A stretch of DNA of 64,000 bases from Pseudomonadota bacterium (GTDB taxonomy: Bacteria > Pseudomonadota > Gammaproteobacteria > Steroidobacterales > JBCBZW01). The position numbers were made by a program, and so were the translations under genes. The notes beneath the pieces were generated by a model that saw nothing but the letters and a program-made list of their open reading frames with translations, had not been told where the DNA came from and made no database searches. The stretch's first letter is position 1. Every line of letters begins with the position of its first letter. Below, piece by piece: positions 44,470 through 56,751 of the stretch. Where the stretch lies: assembly GCA_039193195.1 (NCBI GenBank), contig JBCCWS010000004.1, forward strand, positions 37,908-101,907, given 5' to 3'.

Positions 44470-47400
44470 TATCGAGAGCATCCTGATCATCGGCGCTGGT
44501 CCGATCGTCATCGGGCAGGCCTGCGAGTTCGACTACTCTGGCACGCAGGCGTGCCGCGCCCTGCGCGAAGAGGGTTATCGGGTCATCTTGGTCAATTCCA
44601 ATCCGGCGACGATCATGACGGACCCGGAGACCGCCGACGCGGTGTACATCGAGCCTCTGCACTGGACCGCCATTGCGCGCGTGATCGCCAAGGAGCAGCC
44701 GGACGCGTTGCTGCCCACTATGGGCGGGCAGACCGCACTTAACTGCGCCTTGGATTTGGCGCGCGAGGGGGTGCTCGAACGCTACGGAGTGGAGATGATC
44801 GCCGCCTCCTCCGAGGCCATCGATATGGCCGAGGATCGGGATTTGTTCCGCCGGGCGATGGCGGAGATAGGACTCGAGTCGCCTCACTCGCACATGGCCC
44901 ACAACCTGGAGCAAGCGCTCGAGGCGCAGGCCAACATAGGCTACCCGACGGTGATACGTCCCTGCTTCACGCTCGGGGGCAGCGGTGGCGGCGTGGCCTT
45001 CAATCGCGAGGAGTTTGTCGAGATCGTCGAGCGCGGCTTGGATCTGTCACCGACCACGGAGGTACTGATCGAGGAGTCGGTGCTCGGCTGGAAAGAGTAC
45101 GAGATGGAGGTCGTGCGCGATCGCAACGACAACTGCATCATTGTTTGCGCCATCGAGAACCTCGACCCAATGGGCGTGCACACGGGCGACTCGATCACCA
45201 TCGCCCCTGCGCAAACGCTCACGGACAAGGAGTACCAACGCATGCGCGACGCATCGCTGGCGGTGCTGCGCAAGGTCGGCGTGGAGACTGGCGGCTCGAA
45301 TGTCCAGTTCGCCTTAAACCCCGCGGATGGGCGCATGTTCGTGATCGAGATGAACCCTCGGGTTTCGCGTTCTTCAGCCTTGGCGTCAAAGGCCACGGGG
45401 TTTCCGATCGCGCGGGTAGCAGCGAAGCTCGCGGTGGGCTACACGCTCGACGAGCTACGCAATGAGATCACCGGCGATGCGATTCCCGCGTCCTTCGAAC
45501 CGACGATCGACTACGTCGTGACCAAGGTGCCGCGCTTCGCCTTTGAGAAGTTCCCCGGGGCCAACCCCAGCCTGACCACCCAGATGAAGTCCGTGGGCGA
45601 AGTCATGGCGATCGGGCGCACCTTTAAAGAGTCTGTGCAAAAGGCCCTTCGCGGATTGGAGACGGGAGCGGCTGGCTTCGACGACATGATCGACGGCGGC
45701 GAGGTGGACGAAGACGCCCTGCGAAGGATTCGCTACGAGTTGCGTATCGCGCGCCCCGAGCGCTTGTGGTTTGTCGCCGAGGCATTGCGGGTGGGCATCA
45801 GCTTCGATGAGGTGCAGGCCCTGAGCCAGATAGACCCGTGGTTCTTGGCCCAGCTGGAGGAGCTGATCGACGACGAGCGCTTCGTACGCAGCCAGTCCCT
45901 AGACAGCTTGGATGCTGCGGCGATTCGCGCCCTGAAGCGCGACGGATTCTCCGACGCCCGCCTTGCGCGTTTGCTAGGCACTGACGAGGACGCGGTGCGT
46001 GTCCGGCGCAACGCACTAGGGGTGCATCCCGTGTACAAGCGGGTCGACAGCTGCGCCGCGGAGTTCGCCTCACCGACGGCCTACCTGTACTCGTCCTACG
46101 AGCAGGAGTGTGAGGCGGCGCCAACAGACAGGCGCAAGATCATGATCCTCGGAGGCGGCCCGAACCGCATCGGTCAGGGAATCGAGTTCGATTACTGCTG
46201 CGTGCACGCGGCGATGGCTCTGCGCGAGGATGGCTACGAGACCATCATGGTCAACTGCAACCCCGAGACCGTGTCCACGGACTTCGACACATCGGACCGC
46301 CTCTACTTCGAGCCCCTAACCCTCGAAGACGTGCTCGAGATCGTTCGCGTAGAGCAGCCCAAGGGAGTGGTCGTGCAGTACGGCGGGCAGACGCCGCTGA
46401 AGCTGGCGCGCGCGCTGGAGCGAGCCGGGGTACCGATCATCGGTACCTCGCCGGACGCCATCGACCGGGCCGAGGATCGCGACCGCTTCCAGCAGGTCAT
46501 CGAAGAGCTCGGCCTGCGGCAACCGCGCAACAAGACCGCGAGAACCGTGGAAGAGGCCCTAGCAGCTGCCTCACAGGTGGGCTACCCCTTGGTGGTGCGG
46601 CCGTCTTACGTGCTGGGCGGTCGCGCGATGGAGATCGTCTTCAGTAACGAGGAGCTCGCTGAGTACATGCAGTGGGCCGTGCGCGTCTCGAACGACAGCC
46701 CCGTACTGCTCGATAGTTTCCTCGACATGGCAGTCGAGGTGGACGTGGACGCGGTATACGACGGCGAGGATGTGCTTATCGGCGGCATCATGGAGCACAT
46801 CGAGCAGGCAGGTGTGCACTCGGGAGACTCTGGTTGCTCCTTGCCATCGGCGACGCTCAGTGACGCCGTATGCGAGCAACTGGAGGAGCAGGTGACCATG
46901 CTCGCGAATGCTCTCAACGTGCGCGGATTGATGAACACCCAGTTTGCAATACAGGGCGAAGACATCTACGTGCTCGAGGTCAATCCTCGTGCATCGCGCA
47001 CCGTACCGTTCGTCTCCAAGGCGATCGGCAAGCCCCTGGCGAAGGTCGCCGTGCGAGTGATGGCAGGGCAGTCCCTGAAGGCGCAAGGGGTACCCCTACG
47101 CTACGCGCCGCGGCACTATTCGGTGAAGGAGTCCGTGTTCCCCTTCGCCAAGTTCCCCGGGGCGGACCCGATCCTTGGCCCGGAGATGAAGTCGACGGGC
47201 GAGGTAATGGGCACAGGTGGATCCTTCGGAGAGGCCTACGCGAAGGCACAGCTCGCCTCCGGGGTTGTCGTACCCCGGGGCGGGGCGGCGTTGCTCAGCG
47301 TGCGCAACCGGGACAAGCCCGCCGCCATTGCCTTGGCGCGCCTGCTGCTCGAGCGCGGCTTTGAACTGGTGGCGACGGCCGGCACTGCCAAGGCGCTCGG

Positions 47401-47680
47401 CGAGGCAGGGTTGCCATGCCAACGAATCAATAAGGTAATGGAAGGCCGTCCGCACATTGTGGACGCGATCAAGAACGGTGACATCAGCTTGATCGTCAAC
47501 ACAACCGAGGGCAAGCAGGCCATTCGTGAGTCGCAGTCGATCCGCCGCGAAGCGGTCTTGCGCAAGGTCACCTACTACACAACGTTGTCCGCAGCGCGCG
47601 CGACCTGCTTGGCGATCGATCACCTCGACGACGCAGCGGTCAACCGCCTTCAGGATCTGCACCGGGAGATGGTGAAATGA
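44453..47680 (+). CDS. carB: carbamoyl-phosphate synthase large subunit
   Basis: 1075-residue synthase making carbamoyl phosphate for arginine and pyrimidines. Two homologous ATP-grasp halves are seen: [20 protein letters not shown] and [19 protein letters not shown] in the first, [20 protein letters not shown] and [19 protein letters not shown] in the second. The oligomerisation region lies between them, and a C-terminal allosteric MGS domain follows ([20 protein letters not shown]). ATG at 44453 lies inside the end of carA. Confidence 0.98.
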   Translation: MPRRTDIESILIIGAGPIVIGQACEFDYSGTQACRALREEGYRVILVNSNPATIMTDPETADAVYIEPLHWTAIARVIAKEQPDALLPTMGGQTALNCALDLAREGVLERYGVEMIAASSEAIDMAEDRDLFRRAMAEIGLESPHSHMAHNLEQALEAQANIGYPTVIRPCFTLGGSGGGVAFNREEFVEIVERGLDLSPTTEVLIEESVLGWKEYEMEVVRDRNDNCIIVCAIENLDPMGVHTGDSITIAPAQTLTDKEYQRMRDASLAVLRKVGVETGGSNVQFALNPADGRMFVIEMNPRVSRSSALASKATGFPIARVAAKLAVGYTLDELRNEITGDAIPASFEPTIDYVVTKVPRFAFEKFPGANPSLTTQMKSVGEVMAIGRTFKESVQKALRGLETGAAGFDDMIDGGEVDEDALRRIRYELRIARPERLWFVAEALRVGISFDEVQALSQIDPWFLAQLEELIDDERFVRSQSLDSLDAAAIRALKRDGFSDARLARLLGTDEDAVRVRRNALGVHPVYKRVDSCAAEFASPTAYLYSSYEQECEAAPTDRRKIMILGGGPNRIGQGIEFDYCCVHAAMALREDGYETIMVNCNPETVSTDFDTSDRLYFEPLTLEDVLEIVRVEQPKGVVVQYGGQTPLKLARALERAGVPIIGTSPDAIDRAEDRDRFQQVIEELGLRQPRNKTARTVEEALAAASQVGYPLVVRPSYVLGGRAMEIVFSNEELAEYMQWAVRVSNDSPVLLDSFLDMAVEVDVDAVYDGEDVLIGGIMEHIEQAGVHSGDSGCSLPSATLSDAVCEQLEEQVTMLANALNVRGLMNTQFAIQGEDIYVLEVNPRASRTVPFVSKAIGKPLAKVAVRVMAGQSLKAQGVPLRYAPRHYSVKESVFPFAKFPGADPILGPEMKSTGEVMGTGGSFGEAYAKAQLASGVVVPRGGAALLSVRNRDKPAAIALARLLLERGFELVATAGTAKALGEAGLPCQRINKVMEGRPHIVDAIKNGDISLIVNTTEGKQAIRESQSIRREAVLRKVTYYTTLSAARATCLAIDHLDDAAVNRLQDLHREMVK

Positions 47681-48156
47681 CCAAGAAGGTTCCCCTGACG
47701 GCGCGTGGCGCCGAGCTGCTGCGCGAGGAGTTGCGCAAGCTCAAGTACGAGGATCGGCCGCGGGTGATCGAGGCGATCGCCGAAGCCCGCGAGCACGGCG
47801 ACCTGAAGGAGAACGCCGAGTATCACGCGGCTCGCGAACAACAGAGCTTTATGGAAGGGCGCATCGCCGAGATCGAAAGCACCCTGTCCCTCGCGGACAT
47901 CATCGATGTCACTAAGATGACCAACAACGGCCGCGTGGTGTTCGGTGCGACGGTGCACCTGTACGACCCAGACGAAGATGAGAAACGCGTCTATCGCATC
48001 GTCGGAGAGGACGAGGCGGACGTAAAGCAGGGTCTGATCTCGGTGAGTTCTCCTATCGCTCGCGCCCTCATCGGCAAGAATCAGGACGACGAGGTCGAGG
48101 TGCAGGCGCCGGGGGGCGTTCGGGTCTTCGAGATCGAGCGCGTCGAGTACCTCTAA
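47677..48156 (+). CDS. greA: transcription elongation factor GreA
   Basis: 159-residue cleavage factor that rescues backtracked RNA polymerase. The N-terminal coiled-coil hairpin starts [20 protein letters not shown], with the acidic tip in [20 protein letters not shown]. The C-terminal FKBP-like domain ends [18 protein letters not shown] then [16 protein letters not shown]. It overlaps the carB stop by 4 bases (ATGA). Confidence 0.97.
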   Translation: MTKKVPLTARGAELLREELRKLKYEDRPRVIEAIAEAREHGDLKENAEYHAAREQQSFMEGRIAEIESTLSLADIIDVTKMTNNGRVVFGATVHLYDPDEDEKRVYRIVGEDEADVKQGLISVSSPIARALIGKNQDDEVEVQAPGGVRVFEIERVEYL

Positions 48157-48241
48157 AGTACGCGGCGCTATTCGTGTTGTCTGAATCCACCGTTGGGTGG
48201 CGGTCGAAGATCCAGGCAAGGCAATAGCTGAGGGTTTGCTA

Positions 48242-48871
48242 GTGGCCAACGGCGTGAGGCGAGGGCGCGGCACCTGGCTGCAGGAGCAGCTGTCGGACCC
48301 CTACGTCAAGCGAGCACACCGAGAGGGCGCGCGTTCCCGCGCCCTCTACAAACTCTCTGAACTGCTCAACAACCAGCGCCTCATTCGCCCGGGCATGAAC
48401 GTAGTGGACTTGGGCGCTGCACCTGGCGGTTGGAGCCAGCACGTCGCCAAGTTGCTCGATGGCGACGGTCGGGTGGTGGCAGTGGACCTCCTCGAAATGC
48501 CGACGATCGCCGGGGTTCACTTCCTGCAAGGGGATTTTCGTGAGCAAGACGTACTCGACGCAGTCCTTGAAGCCCTCGGCGGCGCGCCAGCGAACCTTGT
48601 AATGAGCGACATGGCACCCAATCTCAGCGGACAGCGGGCAGTTGATCAACCGCGGGCTATGTACTTGGCGGAGTTGGCGCTCGATTTTGCGCAGCGGACC
48701 CTGGCCCCAGGGGGCGCCCTGATCGTAAAACTGTTCCAGGGCGAAGGGTTCGACGAGTATCTGCGAACCGTGCGCCAGCAGTTTGCTGCTGTGAAGAATC
48801 GAAAGCCCGCCGCGTCGCGATCTCGCAGCCGAGAGATGTACCTCGTGGCGCGCGATTTCAAGGGCGCGTGA
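48242..48871 (+). CDS. rlmE: 23S rRNA Um2552 2'-O-methyltransferase RlmE
   Basis: 209-residue RlmE (FtsJ/RrmJ), which methylates U2552 of 23S rRNA in the 50S subunit. TWLQEQLSDPYVKRAHREGA, SRALYKLSELL, SAM loop VVDLGAAPGGWSQHVAKLL, SDMAPNLSGQRAVDQPRA and IVKLFQGEGFDEYL carry the catalytic Lys-Asp-Lys-Glu set. GTG at 48242 is chosen over 48197 because it gives the E. coli length and follows GAGGG. It precedes ftsH, the conserved ftsJ-ftsH order. Confidence 0.95.
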   Translation: MANGVRRGRGTWLQEQLSDPYVKRAHREGARSRALYKLSELLNNQRLIRPGMNVVDLGAAPGGWSQHVAKLLDGDGRVVAVDLLEMPTIAGVHFLQGDFREQDVLDAVLEALGGAPANLVMSDMAPNLSGQRAVDQPRAMYLAELALDFAQRTLAPGGALIVKLFQGEGFDEYLRTVRQQFAAVKNRKPAASRSRSREMYLVARDFKGA

Positions 48872-48975
48872 GGGCGGCCGCGGTAGGTGCTTCGCTGGTG
48901 AAGAACCTGAGCGTGTAGTACTGTCTAAACAGCCAGATAGGCGATTTTGCGGGCATATCCCCGACGGAGTTTCGT

Positions 48976-50913
<1,938 letters not shown>

Positions 50914-50941
50914 CCCCAGCGCGCAGCGACCGCGCGAGGTC

Positions 50942-50982
50942 AGCCGCCAGTGCCCTTTCGGGCGCTGGCGGCTTTCTTATTT
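50942..50982 (+). terminator. rho-independent terminator after ftsH
   Basis: Fourteen-base-pair stem (50942-50955, 50960-50973, one G-U) with a TTTC tetraloop, directly followed by TTTCTTATTT. It is the clearest intrinsic terminator in the window and separates ftsH from glmM. Confidence 0.88.
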
Positions 50983-51067
50983 GGAGGACGCTAAATCACC
51001 TACCCTAGGCCAGCGATTGTGACCGTATGCCGGGGCACGGGGGTGAACTCCGCTATGATTCGCGATT

Positions 51068-52402
51068 ATGGGAAAATACTTCGGCACTGATGGAATAAGA
51101 GGGCGCGTCGGCCAGGCGCCGATGACGGTGGACTTCGCCGTACGCTTGGCGGGCGCAGCAGGACGTGTGCTAACGCCCGGCGGCGGCAGCGTGGTGGTGG
51201 GTAAGGACCCGCGCCTGTCCGGCTACATGTTCGAGTCCGCGCTGGAGGCGGGTTTTGTCGCCGCGGGTGTCGACGTCAAGTTGCTGCAGGTGATGCCGAC
51301 GCCCGGTATCGCTTTTCTAACTAAAGCACTCGGCGCCGACTTCGGTGTGGTGATCAGCGCTTCCCACAACGCCTACATCGACAATGGCATCAAGTTCTTC
51401 GACCACCGGGGCAGCAAGCTATCGGACCACACGGAGGCGGCCATCGAGCGTGCCCTGGAAGAGCCGGTCACCACCAACGACCCAACGTCCCTGGGCCGGG
51501 CGGAGCGCCGCTACGACGCGGTCGACCGCTACCACGCATTTTGCCGCCAATCCGTGGGTGAGGCGGACTTCAGCGGCCTGAACCTCGTCGTCGACTGCGC
51601 CAATGGCGCTACCTACAAGGTCGCGCCGCGCGTGTTTTCCGACCTCGGTGCAGACGTCATGACCATTGGCTGCTCGCCCAACGGCCGCAATATTAACGAG
51701 GGCTGCGGTTCAACGGCTCCGGACAGACTGCGCACTACGGTCACCGCCGTCGGCGCCGATCTCGGTGTCGCCTTCGATGGCGACGGCGACCGCGTACTCC
51801 TAGTGGGCCCGGACGGCAGCTTGATCGATGGCGATGACATGGTGTACCTGCTCGCCCTCGACCGGCAGCGACGAGGGGAACTCAACGGACCGGTGGTCGG
51901 TACGCTGATGAGCAACCTCGGTCTCGAACTCGCGTTGCGGGAGCACGGTATTGCCTTCGAGCGCACCAAGGTAGGCGATCGCCACGTGCTGACTCGCCTG
52001 CACGAGGTGCGTGGAACAATCGGAGGTGAGGGTTCCGGCCACGTGCTCTGCCTCGATCGCACCACAACAGGCGACGGCATCATTACCGCGCTCCAAGTGG
52101 TCGCCGCCCTGCGAAACAGCGGCGGTGATCTGAAGGCGCAGCTGTCCGGCTTCTACAAGTTCCCGCAGCACCTCGTCAACGTGCGGGTCGAGCAGCCTTT
52201 CGACTTCGCGGCGAACTCGACCGTCAGTGCCGGCGTTGCGCAGGCGGAACAGCGCCTCGGGTCGCGCGGCCGCGTGCTGTTGCGCGCCTCCGGCACCGAG
52301 CCCCTGATTCGGGTCATGGTCGAAGGCGAGGACGAAGGCTTAGTCAGCGCATTGGCCGCGGAGCTCGCGAGAGCCGTGCAGAGCGCCGCGAGCGCCAGCT
52401 AA
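51068..52402 (+). CDS. glmM: phosphoglucosamine mutase
   Basis: 444-residue cytosolic enzyme converting glucosamine-6-phosphate to glucosamine-1-phosphate for peptidoglycan and LPS. The start MGKYFGTDGIRGRVGQAPMT, the phosphoserine loop VVISASHNAYIDNGIKFF, the metal loop VAFDGDGDRVLLV, the sugar loop GEGSGHVLCLDRTTTGDGI and LLRASGTEPLIRVMVEG are all present. A TATGAT hexamer at 51054-51059 lies only 8 bases before the ATG, so the main transcript may be nearly leaderless. No ribosome site is obvious. Confidence 0.97.
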   Translation: MGKYFGTDGIRGRVGQAPMTVDFAVRLAGAAGRVLTPGGGSVVVGKDPRLSGYMFESALEAGFVAAGVDVKLLQVMPTPGIAFLTKALGADFGVVISASHNAYIDNGIKFFDHRGSKLSDHTEAAIERALEEPVTTNDPTSLGRAERRYDAVDRYHAFCRQSVGEADFSGLNLVVDCANGATYKVAPRVFSDLGADVMTIGCSPNGRNINEGCGSTAPDRLRTTVTAVGADLGVAFDGDGDRVLLVGPDGSLIDGDDMVYLLALDRQRRGELNGPVVGTLMSNLGLELALREHGIAFERTKVGDRHVLTRLHEVRGTIGGEGSGHVLCLDRTTTGDGIITALQVVAALRNSGGDLKAQLSGFYKFPQHLVNVRVEQPFDFAANSTVSAGVAQAEQRLGSRGRVLLRASGTEPLIRVMVEGEDEGLVSALAAELARAVQSAASAS

Positions 52403-52419
52403 GGGCACGCTGCAGGGCA

Positions 52420-52448
52420 TTGCGTTCCGGCGCGGTCCGGGCTACGAT
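52420..52448 (+). promoter_or_regulatory. putative sigma-70 promoter of tpiA
   Basis: TTGCGT (52420-52425), exactly 17 bases, TACGAT (52443-52448), 26 bases before the tpiA start. Confidence 0.45.
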
Positions 52449-52473
52449 CGCGCGCTTTCATCGAGCAGCGTCC

Positions 52474-53238
52474 GTGTCCAAACCCGCTTTCCTCGTCGTT
52501 GGTAACTGGAAGATGCATGGCACCCGTAAGGGCGCTATCCGTTTGATTTCAGAGATACTTGCGGCTCGGCAGGAGACATCGGACGGGTGCCAGCTGGCGG
52601 TGTGTCCGCCGGCCGTATACATCGATGCGGTTGCGCAACAGACGGCTGGTCGCAGCGTGGCGGTAGGTGCGCAGGATGTGGCGGTACCGGCGGCCGGTGC
52701 GCACACCGGCGACATCTCGGCGCCGATGCTCGCGGACCTGGGTTGCCGTTACTGCATCGTTGGTCACTCGGAGCGGCGCGCAGATCACGCTGAGAGCAGT
52801 GAGCAGGTGGCCGCGAAGTTTGCCTCTGCGCGCGAACACGGGCTGGTGCCTATTCTGTGTGTCGGGGAGACCGAGGGGCAGAGAGCGAGCGGCGCGACGG
52901 AGCGCGTCATCGCCGAGCAGATCGACGCGGTGCTCGCAGCAGAGACGGTGAGAGGATTTGAGGGCGCGGTTGTTGCCTACGAGCCCGTGTGGGCTATCGG
53001 TACTGGCCAGAGCGCCACGCCGGAGCAGGCACAGACCGTGCACAAGGCGATTCGAGCACTGATCGGTAAACACGATGCCGCCATCGCATCGAACCTACCG
53101 ATCCTATACGGCGGCAGCTTGAAGCCCGCGAACGCGGCGGAGCTGTTTGCCATGCAAGACATCAACGGCGGACTCATCGGCGGCGCGTCGCTGTCGGCCA
53201 CGGACTTCCTGGCGATATGCGACGCGGCCGGCAGCTGA
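52474..53238 (+). CDS. tpiA: triose-phosphate isomerase
   Basis: 254-residue TIM-barrel enzyme interconverting dihydroxyacetone phosphate and glyceraldehyde 3-phosphate. It has FLVVGNWKMHGTRKG with Asn and Lys, the catalytic His in CRYCIVGHSERRADH, and the catalytic Glu with loop 6 in VAYEPVWAIGTGQSATPEQA. The end matches the family (NGGLIGGASLSATDFLAI). GTG at 52474 gives the normal length. The upstream frame to 52420 overlaps the promoter. Confidence 0.96.
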   Translation: MSKPAFLVVGNWKMHGTRKGAIRLISEILAARQETSDGCQLAVCPPAVYIDAVAQQTAGRSVAVGAQDVAVPAAGAHTGDISAPMLADLGCRYCIVGHSERRADHAESSEQVAAKFASAREHGLVPILCVGETEGQRASGATERVIAEQIDAVLAAETVRGFEGAVVAYEPVWAIGTGQSATPEQAQTVHKAIRALIGKHDAAIASNLPILYGGSLKPANAAELFAMQDINGGLIGGASLSATDFLAICDAAGS

Positions 53239-53266
53239 GTAACGCCGACAAGATAGGTTAGAGAAC

Positions 53267-53647
53267 ATGATTCAGAAGCTACTGCTCGTCGCGCACGTGC
53301 TGATCGCCCTCGGCATCATCGCCTTTGTGCTCATCCAGCGCGGCAAGGGCGCGGAGGCCGGCGCTGCCTTCGGCAGCGGCGCGTCGGGCACGGTGTTCGG
53401 GTCACGCGGATCGGCCTCGTTCTTGACGCGGACTACCTCGGTGCTCGCGACCGCGTTCTTCGCGACAAGCCTCGCCTTGGCCTTCTTCGCCAATCAGCCG
53501 ATTCGCCCCGGAGCGGGGAGCGTGATCGGTGCGGAAGAGGTCGGCGCGGGTTCCATCATGGAGCCGGACGTCCCAGCCGCCGTGCAGGAGGACGAACTCC
53601 CGGACGCCCCAGAAGGTACGTCGCAAGAGGAGGACGGCTCGCGCTGA
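53267..53647 (+). CDS. secG: preprotein translocase subunit SecG
   Basis: 126-residue inner-membrane SecG of the SecYEG channel. Two hydrophobic helices (KLLLVAHVLIALGIIAFVLI and TTSVLATAFFATSLALAFFA) are separated by the conserved cytosolic loop QRGKGAEAGAAFGSGASGTVFGSRG in two parts. An acidic C-terminal tail follows. The order tpiA-secG-tRNA-Leu-nuo is conserved in Gammaproteobacteria. Confidence 0.96.
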   Translation: MIQKLLLVAHVLIALGIIAFVLIQRGKGAEAGAAFGSGASGTVFGSRGSASFLTRTTSVLATAFFATSLALAFFANQPIRPGAGSVIGAEEVGAGSIMEPDVPAAVQEDELPDAPEGTSQEEDGSR

Positions 53648-53659
53648 CGCGCATGCCTG

Positions 53660-53678
53660 GGCGCCCGCTGCGGGCGCC
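53660..53678 (+). terminator. hairpin between secG and tRNA-Leu
   Basis: GGCGCCCG / CGGGCGCC with a CTG loop (8-bp stem), 12 bases before the tRNA. There is no T-tract, so it may be a processing or pausing element rather than a full terminator. Confidence 0.4.
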
Positions 53679-53690
53679 ATGATCAGCTTT

Positions 53691-53775
53691 GCGGATGTGG
53701 TGGAATTGGTAGACACGCTGTCTTGAGGGGGCAGTGGCGCGAGCCGTGCCGGTTCGAGTCCGGCCATCCGCACCA
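53691..53775 (+). tRNA. leuU: tRNA-Leu (anticodon GAG)
   Basis: 85-nucleotide class II tRNA. Acceptor stem GCGGATG/CATCCGC, discriminator A, encoded CCA at 53773-53775. D-arm GTGGAATTGGTAGACAC, anticodon stem CTGTC/GGCAG around loop TTGAGGG giving anticodon GAG, a long variable arm and T-loop GGTTCGAGTCC. It reads CUC/CUU codons. Same place as leuU in E. coli. Confidence 0.97.
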
Positions 53776-53782
53776 TCTTCTC

Positions 53783-53807
53783 GGCGGCCCCTCTTCGCGG
53801 GGCCGCC
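53783..53807 (+). terminator. hairpin after tRNA-Leu
   Basis: GGCGGCCCC / GGGGCCGCC (53783-53791, 53799-53807) with a TCTTCGC loop, 7 bases after the tRNA CCA. Stable, but with no T run. It probably protects or ends the secG-tRNA transcript. Confidence 0.5.
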
Positions 53808-53853
53808 ATCGGTTGCGCAGACGCACACAACCATCGTCTTGAAGGCCCTTCGC

Positions 53854-53862
53854 TGCTATTAT
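53854..53862 (+). promoter_or_regulatory. extended -10 promoter of the nuo operon
   Basis: TGCTATTAT matches the extended -10 form TGnTATAAT with one change, 34 bases before nuoA. No good -35 hexamer lies at 17 bases, which extended -10 promoters tolerate. Confidence 0.42.
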
Positions 53863-53896
53863 TCCCGCCCGTCAAAGTTTGTGGATGGGGCAAGCG

Positions 53897-54253
53897 ATGG
53901 TAGCCGGGTATCTCCCGATTCTTATCTTCCTGATGGTGGCCCTCGGCATGGGTATCGCCATGATCAGCATGGGCTTTCTGTTTGGTCATGGACGCAAGGA
54001 CGGGGAGAAACTCTCAGCGTACGAGTGCGGCTTTGAGCCGTTCGAAGATTCGCGAAACCGCTTCGACGTGCGCTACTACCTGGTCGCCATCCTCTTTATC
54101 ATTTTTGACCTTGAGATCGCCTTTCTTTTCCCATGGGCGGTGTCCCTGGATAGCATCGGCGGTTTCGGCCTTGTGTCCATGGCCGTCTTCCTTTTCATTC
54201 TCGTTGTGGGTTTCATCTACGAGTGGCGAAAAGGGGCACTGGAATGGGATTGA
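53897..54253 (+). CDS. nuoA: NADH-quinone oxidoreductase subunit A
   Basis: 118-residue membrane subunit with three transmembrane helices, first gene of the complex I operon. [20 protein letters not shown], with the conserved Cys of the quinone-cavity loop, and [20 protein letters not shown] are diagnostic. ATG at 53897 is preferred to the TTG/ATG choices at 53879 and 53885, which precede a less typical start. nuoB begins inside its 3' end. Confidence 0.95.
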   Translation: MVAGYLPILIFLMVALGMGIAMISMGFLFGHGRKDGEKLSAYECGFEPFEDSRNRFDVRYYLVAILFIIFDLEIAFLFPWAVSLDSIGGFGLVSMAVFLFILVVGFIYEWRKGALEWD

Positions 54254-54765
54254 ATGCGCCGGACGCCGTCCCGGCAGAGGAGGGCGCGCTCGCTCCTATC
54301 GCCCAAGGCAAAGGGTGGGCTACGACCTCCATCGACACGCTCTTCAATTGGGCTCGTACGGGTTCGATGTGGCCGATGACCTTTGGCCTCGCCTGCTGCG
54401 CGGTTGAGATGATGCACGCTGGAGCAGCGCGCTACGATCTCGACCGCTTTGGTGTGGTGTTCCGCCCCAGTCCGCGTCAGTCGGACGTGATGATCGTTGC
54501 GGGTACGTTGGTGAATAAGATGGCACCGGCGCTGCGCAAGGTTTACGACCAGATGCCGGAGCCTCGTTGGGTGATCTCCATGGGCTCGTGCGCTAACGGC
54601 GGTGGCTATTACCACTACTCCTACGCCGTCGTTCGGGGCTGCGACCGCATCGTGCCCGTGGATGTCTATGTACCCGGCTGTCCGCCTACGGCCGAGGCCT
54701 TGGTCTACGGCATCATTCAGCTGCAGAAGAAGATCCGCCGCACGCACACCATCGCGCGGCAGTAG
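54244..54765 (+). CDS. nuoB: NADH-quinone oxidoreductase subunit B
   Basis: 173-residue peripheral subunit holding the terminal [4Fe-4S] cluster N2. Its Cys ligands lie in [19 protein letters not shown] (two adjacent Cys), [16 protein letters not shown] and [15 protein letters not shown]. It passes electrons to ubiquinone. ATG at 54244 overlaps nuoA by 10 bases. Confidence 0.97.
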   Translation: MGLNAPDAVPAEEGALAPIAQGKGWATTSIDTLFNWARTGSMWPMTFGLACCAVEMMHAGAARYDLDRFGVVFRPSPRQSDVMIVAGTLVNKMAPALRKVYDQMPEPRWVISMGSCANGGGYYHYSYAVVRGCDRIVPVDVYVPGCPPTAEALVYGIIQLQKKIRRTHTIARQ

Positions 54766-54771
54766 GAGCTC

Positions 54772-55497
54772 ATGAGCGAGACACTAGAAACGGTCGCTGG
54801 CAAGCTGACCGAGCGCTTTGGCGAACGCGTTCGCCAGGTGCTTTCGGAGGTGGGAGAGCTAACCATCGAAGTGGCCTCAGGCGATTGGCGCGAGGTTTCT
54901 ACGGCCCTTCGCGACGAGTGTGGCTTCGAGATGCTCATGGATCTGTGTGGAGTTGACTATCTCGACTATGGGGTAGATGAGTGGAAGGGGCAGCGCGCGA
55001 CGGGGTCCGGTTTCAGTCGTGGCGTGAATCGTGGTGTCTCTCAGGCGAGGGTATCGGCAGACCGTAAGCGCTTCGCGGTAGTGATTCACCTTCAGTCGAT
55101 CGCACACAACTTGCGTATGCGCGTGCGCACCTATTGCGACCAGGACGAAGCACCGCTGATGGATTCACTGGTCGAGGTGTGGTCGAGCGCTGACTGGTAT
55201 GAGCGAGAGGCCTTCGACCTGTTCGGTATCCTCTTCGACGGACACCCAGACCTGCGCCGCCTACTCACGGACTACGGCTTCATCGGCCACCCGTTCCGCA
55301 AAGACTTTCCTCTCAGCGGGCACGTTCAGGTGCGCTATGACCCTGCCGTCGGGCGCGTCACGTACGAGCCCGTCGACGTGGAACCACGTACCCTCGTGCC
55401 CAAGGTCATCCGCGATGACCATCGCTACGAGGACGCGCTTCAGGAGGTCGGTTCCTTCCGTGACGCGCCGCCTACGACTACCGAGGAGAAGACCTAA
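54772..55497 (+). CDS. nuoC: NADH-quinone oxidoreductase subunit C
   Basis: 241-residue peripheral subunit (30 kDa type) at the junction of the hydrophilic arm. MLMDLCGVDYLDYG, WYEREAFDLFGILFDGHPDL and RRLLTDYGFIGHPFRKDFPL are the family signature. It is separate from nuoD, unlike the fused nuoCD of E. coli. It starts 6 bases after nuoB. Confidence 0.97.
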   Translation: MSETLETVAGKLTERFGERVRQVLSEVGELTIEVASGDWREVSTALRDECGFEMLMDLCGVDYLDYGVDEWKGQRATGSGFSRGVNRGVSQARVSADRKRFAVVIHLQSIAHNLRMRVRTYCDQDEAPLMDSLVEVWSSADWYEREAFDLFGILFDGHPDLRRLLTDYGFIGHPFRKDFPLSGHVQVRYDPAVGRVTYEPVDVEPRTLVPKVIRDDHRYEDALQEVGSFRDAPPTTTEEKT

Positions 55498-55500
55498 GTC

Positions 55501-56751
55501 ATGGCGGAGATTCAGAACCTCACGATGAACTTCGGTCCCCAGCATCCAGCTGCCCACGGGGTGTTGCGCCTGGTGTTGGAGATGGACGGCGAAGTGGTGC
55601 AGCAGGCAGACCCTCACGTCGGACTCCTCCATCGCGGCACGGAGAAGCTCGCCGAGAGCAAGCCTTTCAACCAGAGCATCGGCTACATGGACCGCCTTGA
55701 CTACGTGTCCATGATGGCCAACGAACACGGCTATGTGCTGGCCATCGAGAAACTACTGGGCGTCGAGGCGCCCATTCGCGCCCAGTACATCCGAGTGATG
55801 TTCGATGAAATCACCCGCATCCTTAACCACCTGATGTGGCTGGGGGCGCACGGACTCGACATTGGCGCCATGTCAATGTTCCTGTACTGCTTCCGCGAGC
55901 GCGAAGACCTGATGGACTGCTACGAGGCCGTCTCCGGTACACGCATGCACGCTACGTACTATCGGCCCGGCGGGGTTTACCGCGATCTCCCGCACACGAT
56001 GCCCGAATACCGTGCGAGCGAGTACCGCAGTCAGGCCGAAATCGACAGGCTGAACAAAAACCGCGGCTCTCTACTCGACTTCATCGAGGACTTCACCGAG
56101 CGCTTTCCTGGCTGCGTGGACGACTACGAAACGCTGCTCACGGATAACCGCATCTGGAAGCAGCGCACCGTGAACATCGGAGTGGTGACGCCCGAACGAG
56201 CCATGCAGCTGGGGTTTTCCGGTCCGATGCTGCGGGGCTCGGGGGTCGAGTGGGACCTGCGCAAGAAGCAGCCCTATGAGGTCTACGACCGCGTCGACTT
56301 CGATATCCCCGTCGGCGTCAACGGCGACTGCTACGACCGCTACCTGGTACGCATGGAGGAATTGCGCCAGTCGAACCGCATCATCAAGCAGTGCGTGGAA
56401 TGGCTACGCGCCAACCCAGGCCCCGTCATGCTCGACGATCACAAGATCTCCCCGCCCAAACGCAGTGAGATGAAGGGCGACATGGAGAGTCTGATCCACC
56501 ACTTCAAGCTGTACACGGAAGGCTACTGCGTACCGGAGGGAGAGGCCTACGCGGCCGTGGAGCATCCCAAAGGGGAGTTCGGCGTGTACATCGTCTCGGA
56601 TGGCGCGAACAAGCCCTATCGGGTAAAGGTACGCGCCGCCGGCTTCGCGCACATTGCGGCCATGAGCGAGATGGTCACGGGCCACATGCTCTCGGATGTG
56701 GTAGCGGTGATCGGCACCCAAGACATCGTATTCGGGGAGATCGACCGATGA
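55501..56751 (+). CDS. nuoD: NADH-quinone oxidoreductase subunit D
   Basis: 416-residue 49-kDa-type subunit forming the quinone pocket with Nuo[58 protein letters not shown] and the C-terminal [33 protein letters not shown] match the family throughout. It starts 3 bases after nuoC and overlaps nuoE by 4. Confidence 0.98.
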   Translation: MAEIQNLTMNFGPQHPAAHGVLRLVLEMDGEVVQQADPHVGLLHRGTEKLAESKPFNQSIGYMDRLDYVSMMANEHGYVLAIEKLLGVEAPIRAQYIRVMFDEITRILNHLMWLGAHGLDIGAMSMFLYCFREREDLMDCYEAVSGTRMHATYYRPGGVYRDLPHTMPEYRASEYRSQAEIDRLNKNRGSLLDFIEDFTERFPGCVDDYETLLTDNRIWKQRTVNIGVVTPERAMQLGFSGPMLRGSGVEWDLRKKQPYEVYDRVDFDIPVGVNGDCYDRYLVRMEELRQSNRIIKQCVEWLRANPGPVMLDDHKISPPKRSEMKGDMESLIHHFKLYTEGYCVPEGEAYAAVEHPKGEFGVYIVSDGANKPYRVKVRAAGFAHIAAMSEMVTGHMLSDVVAVIGTQDIVFGEIDR

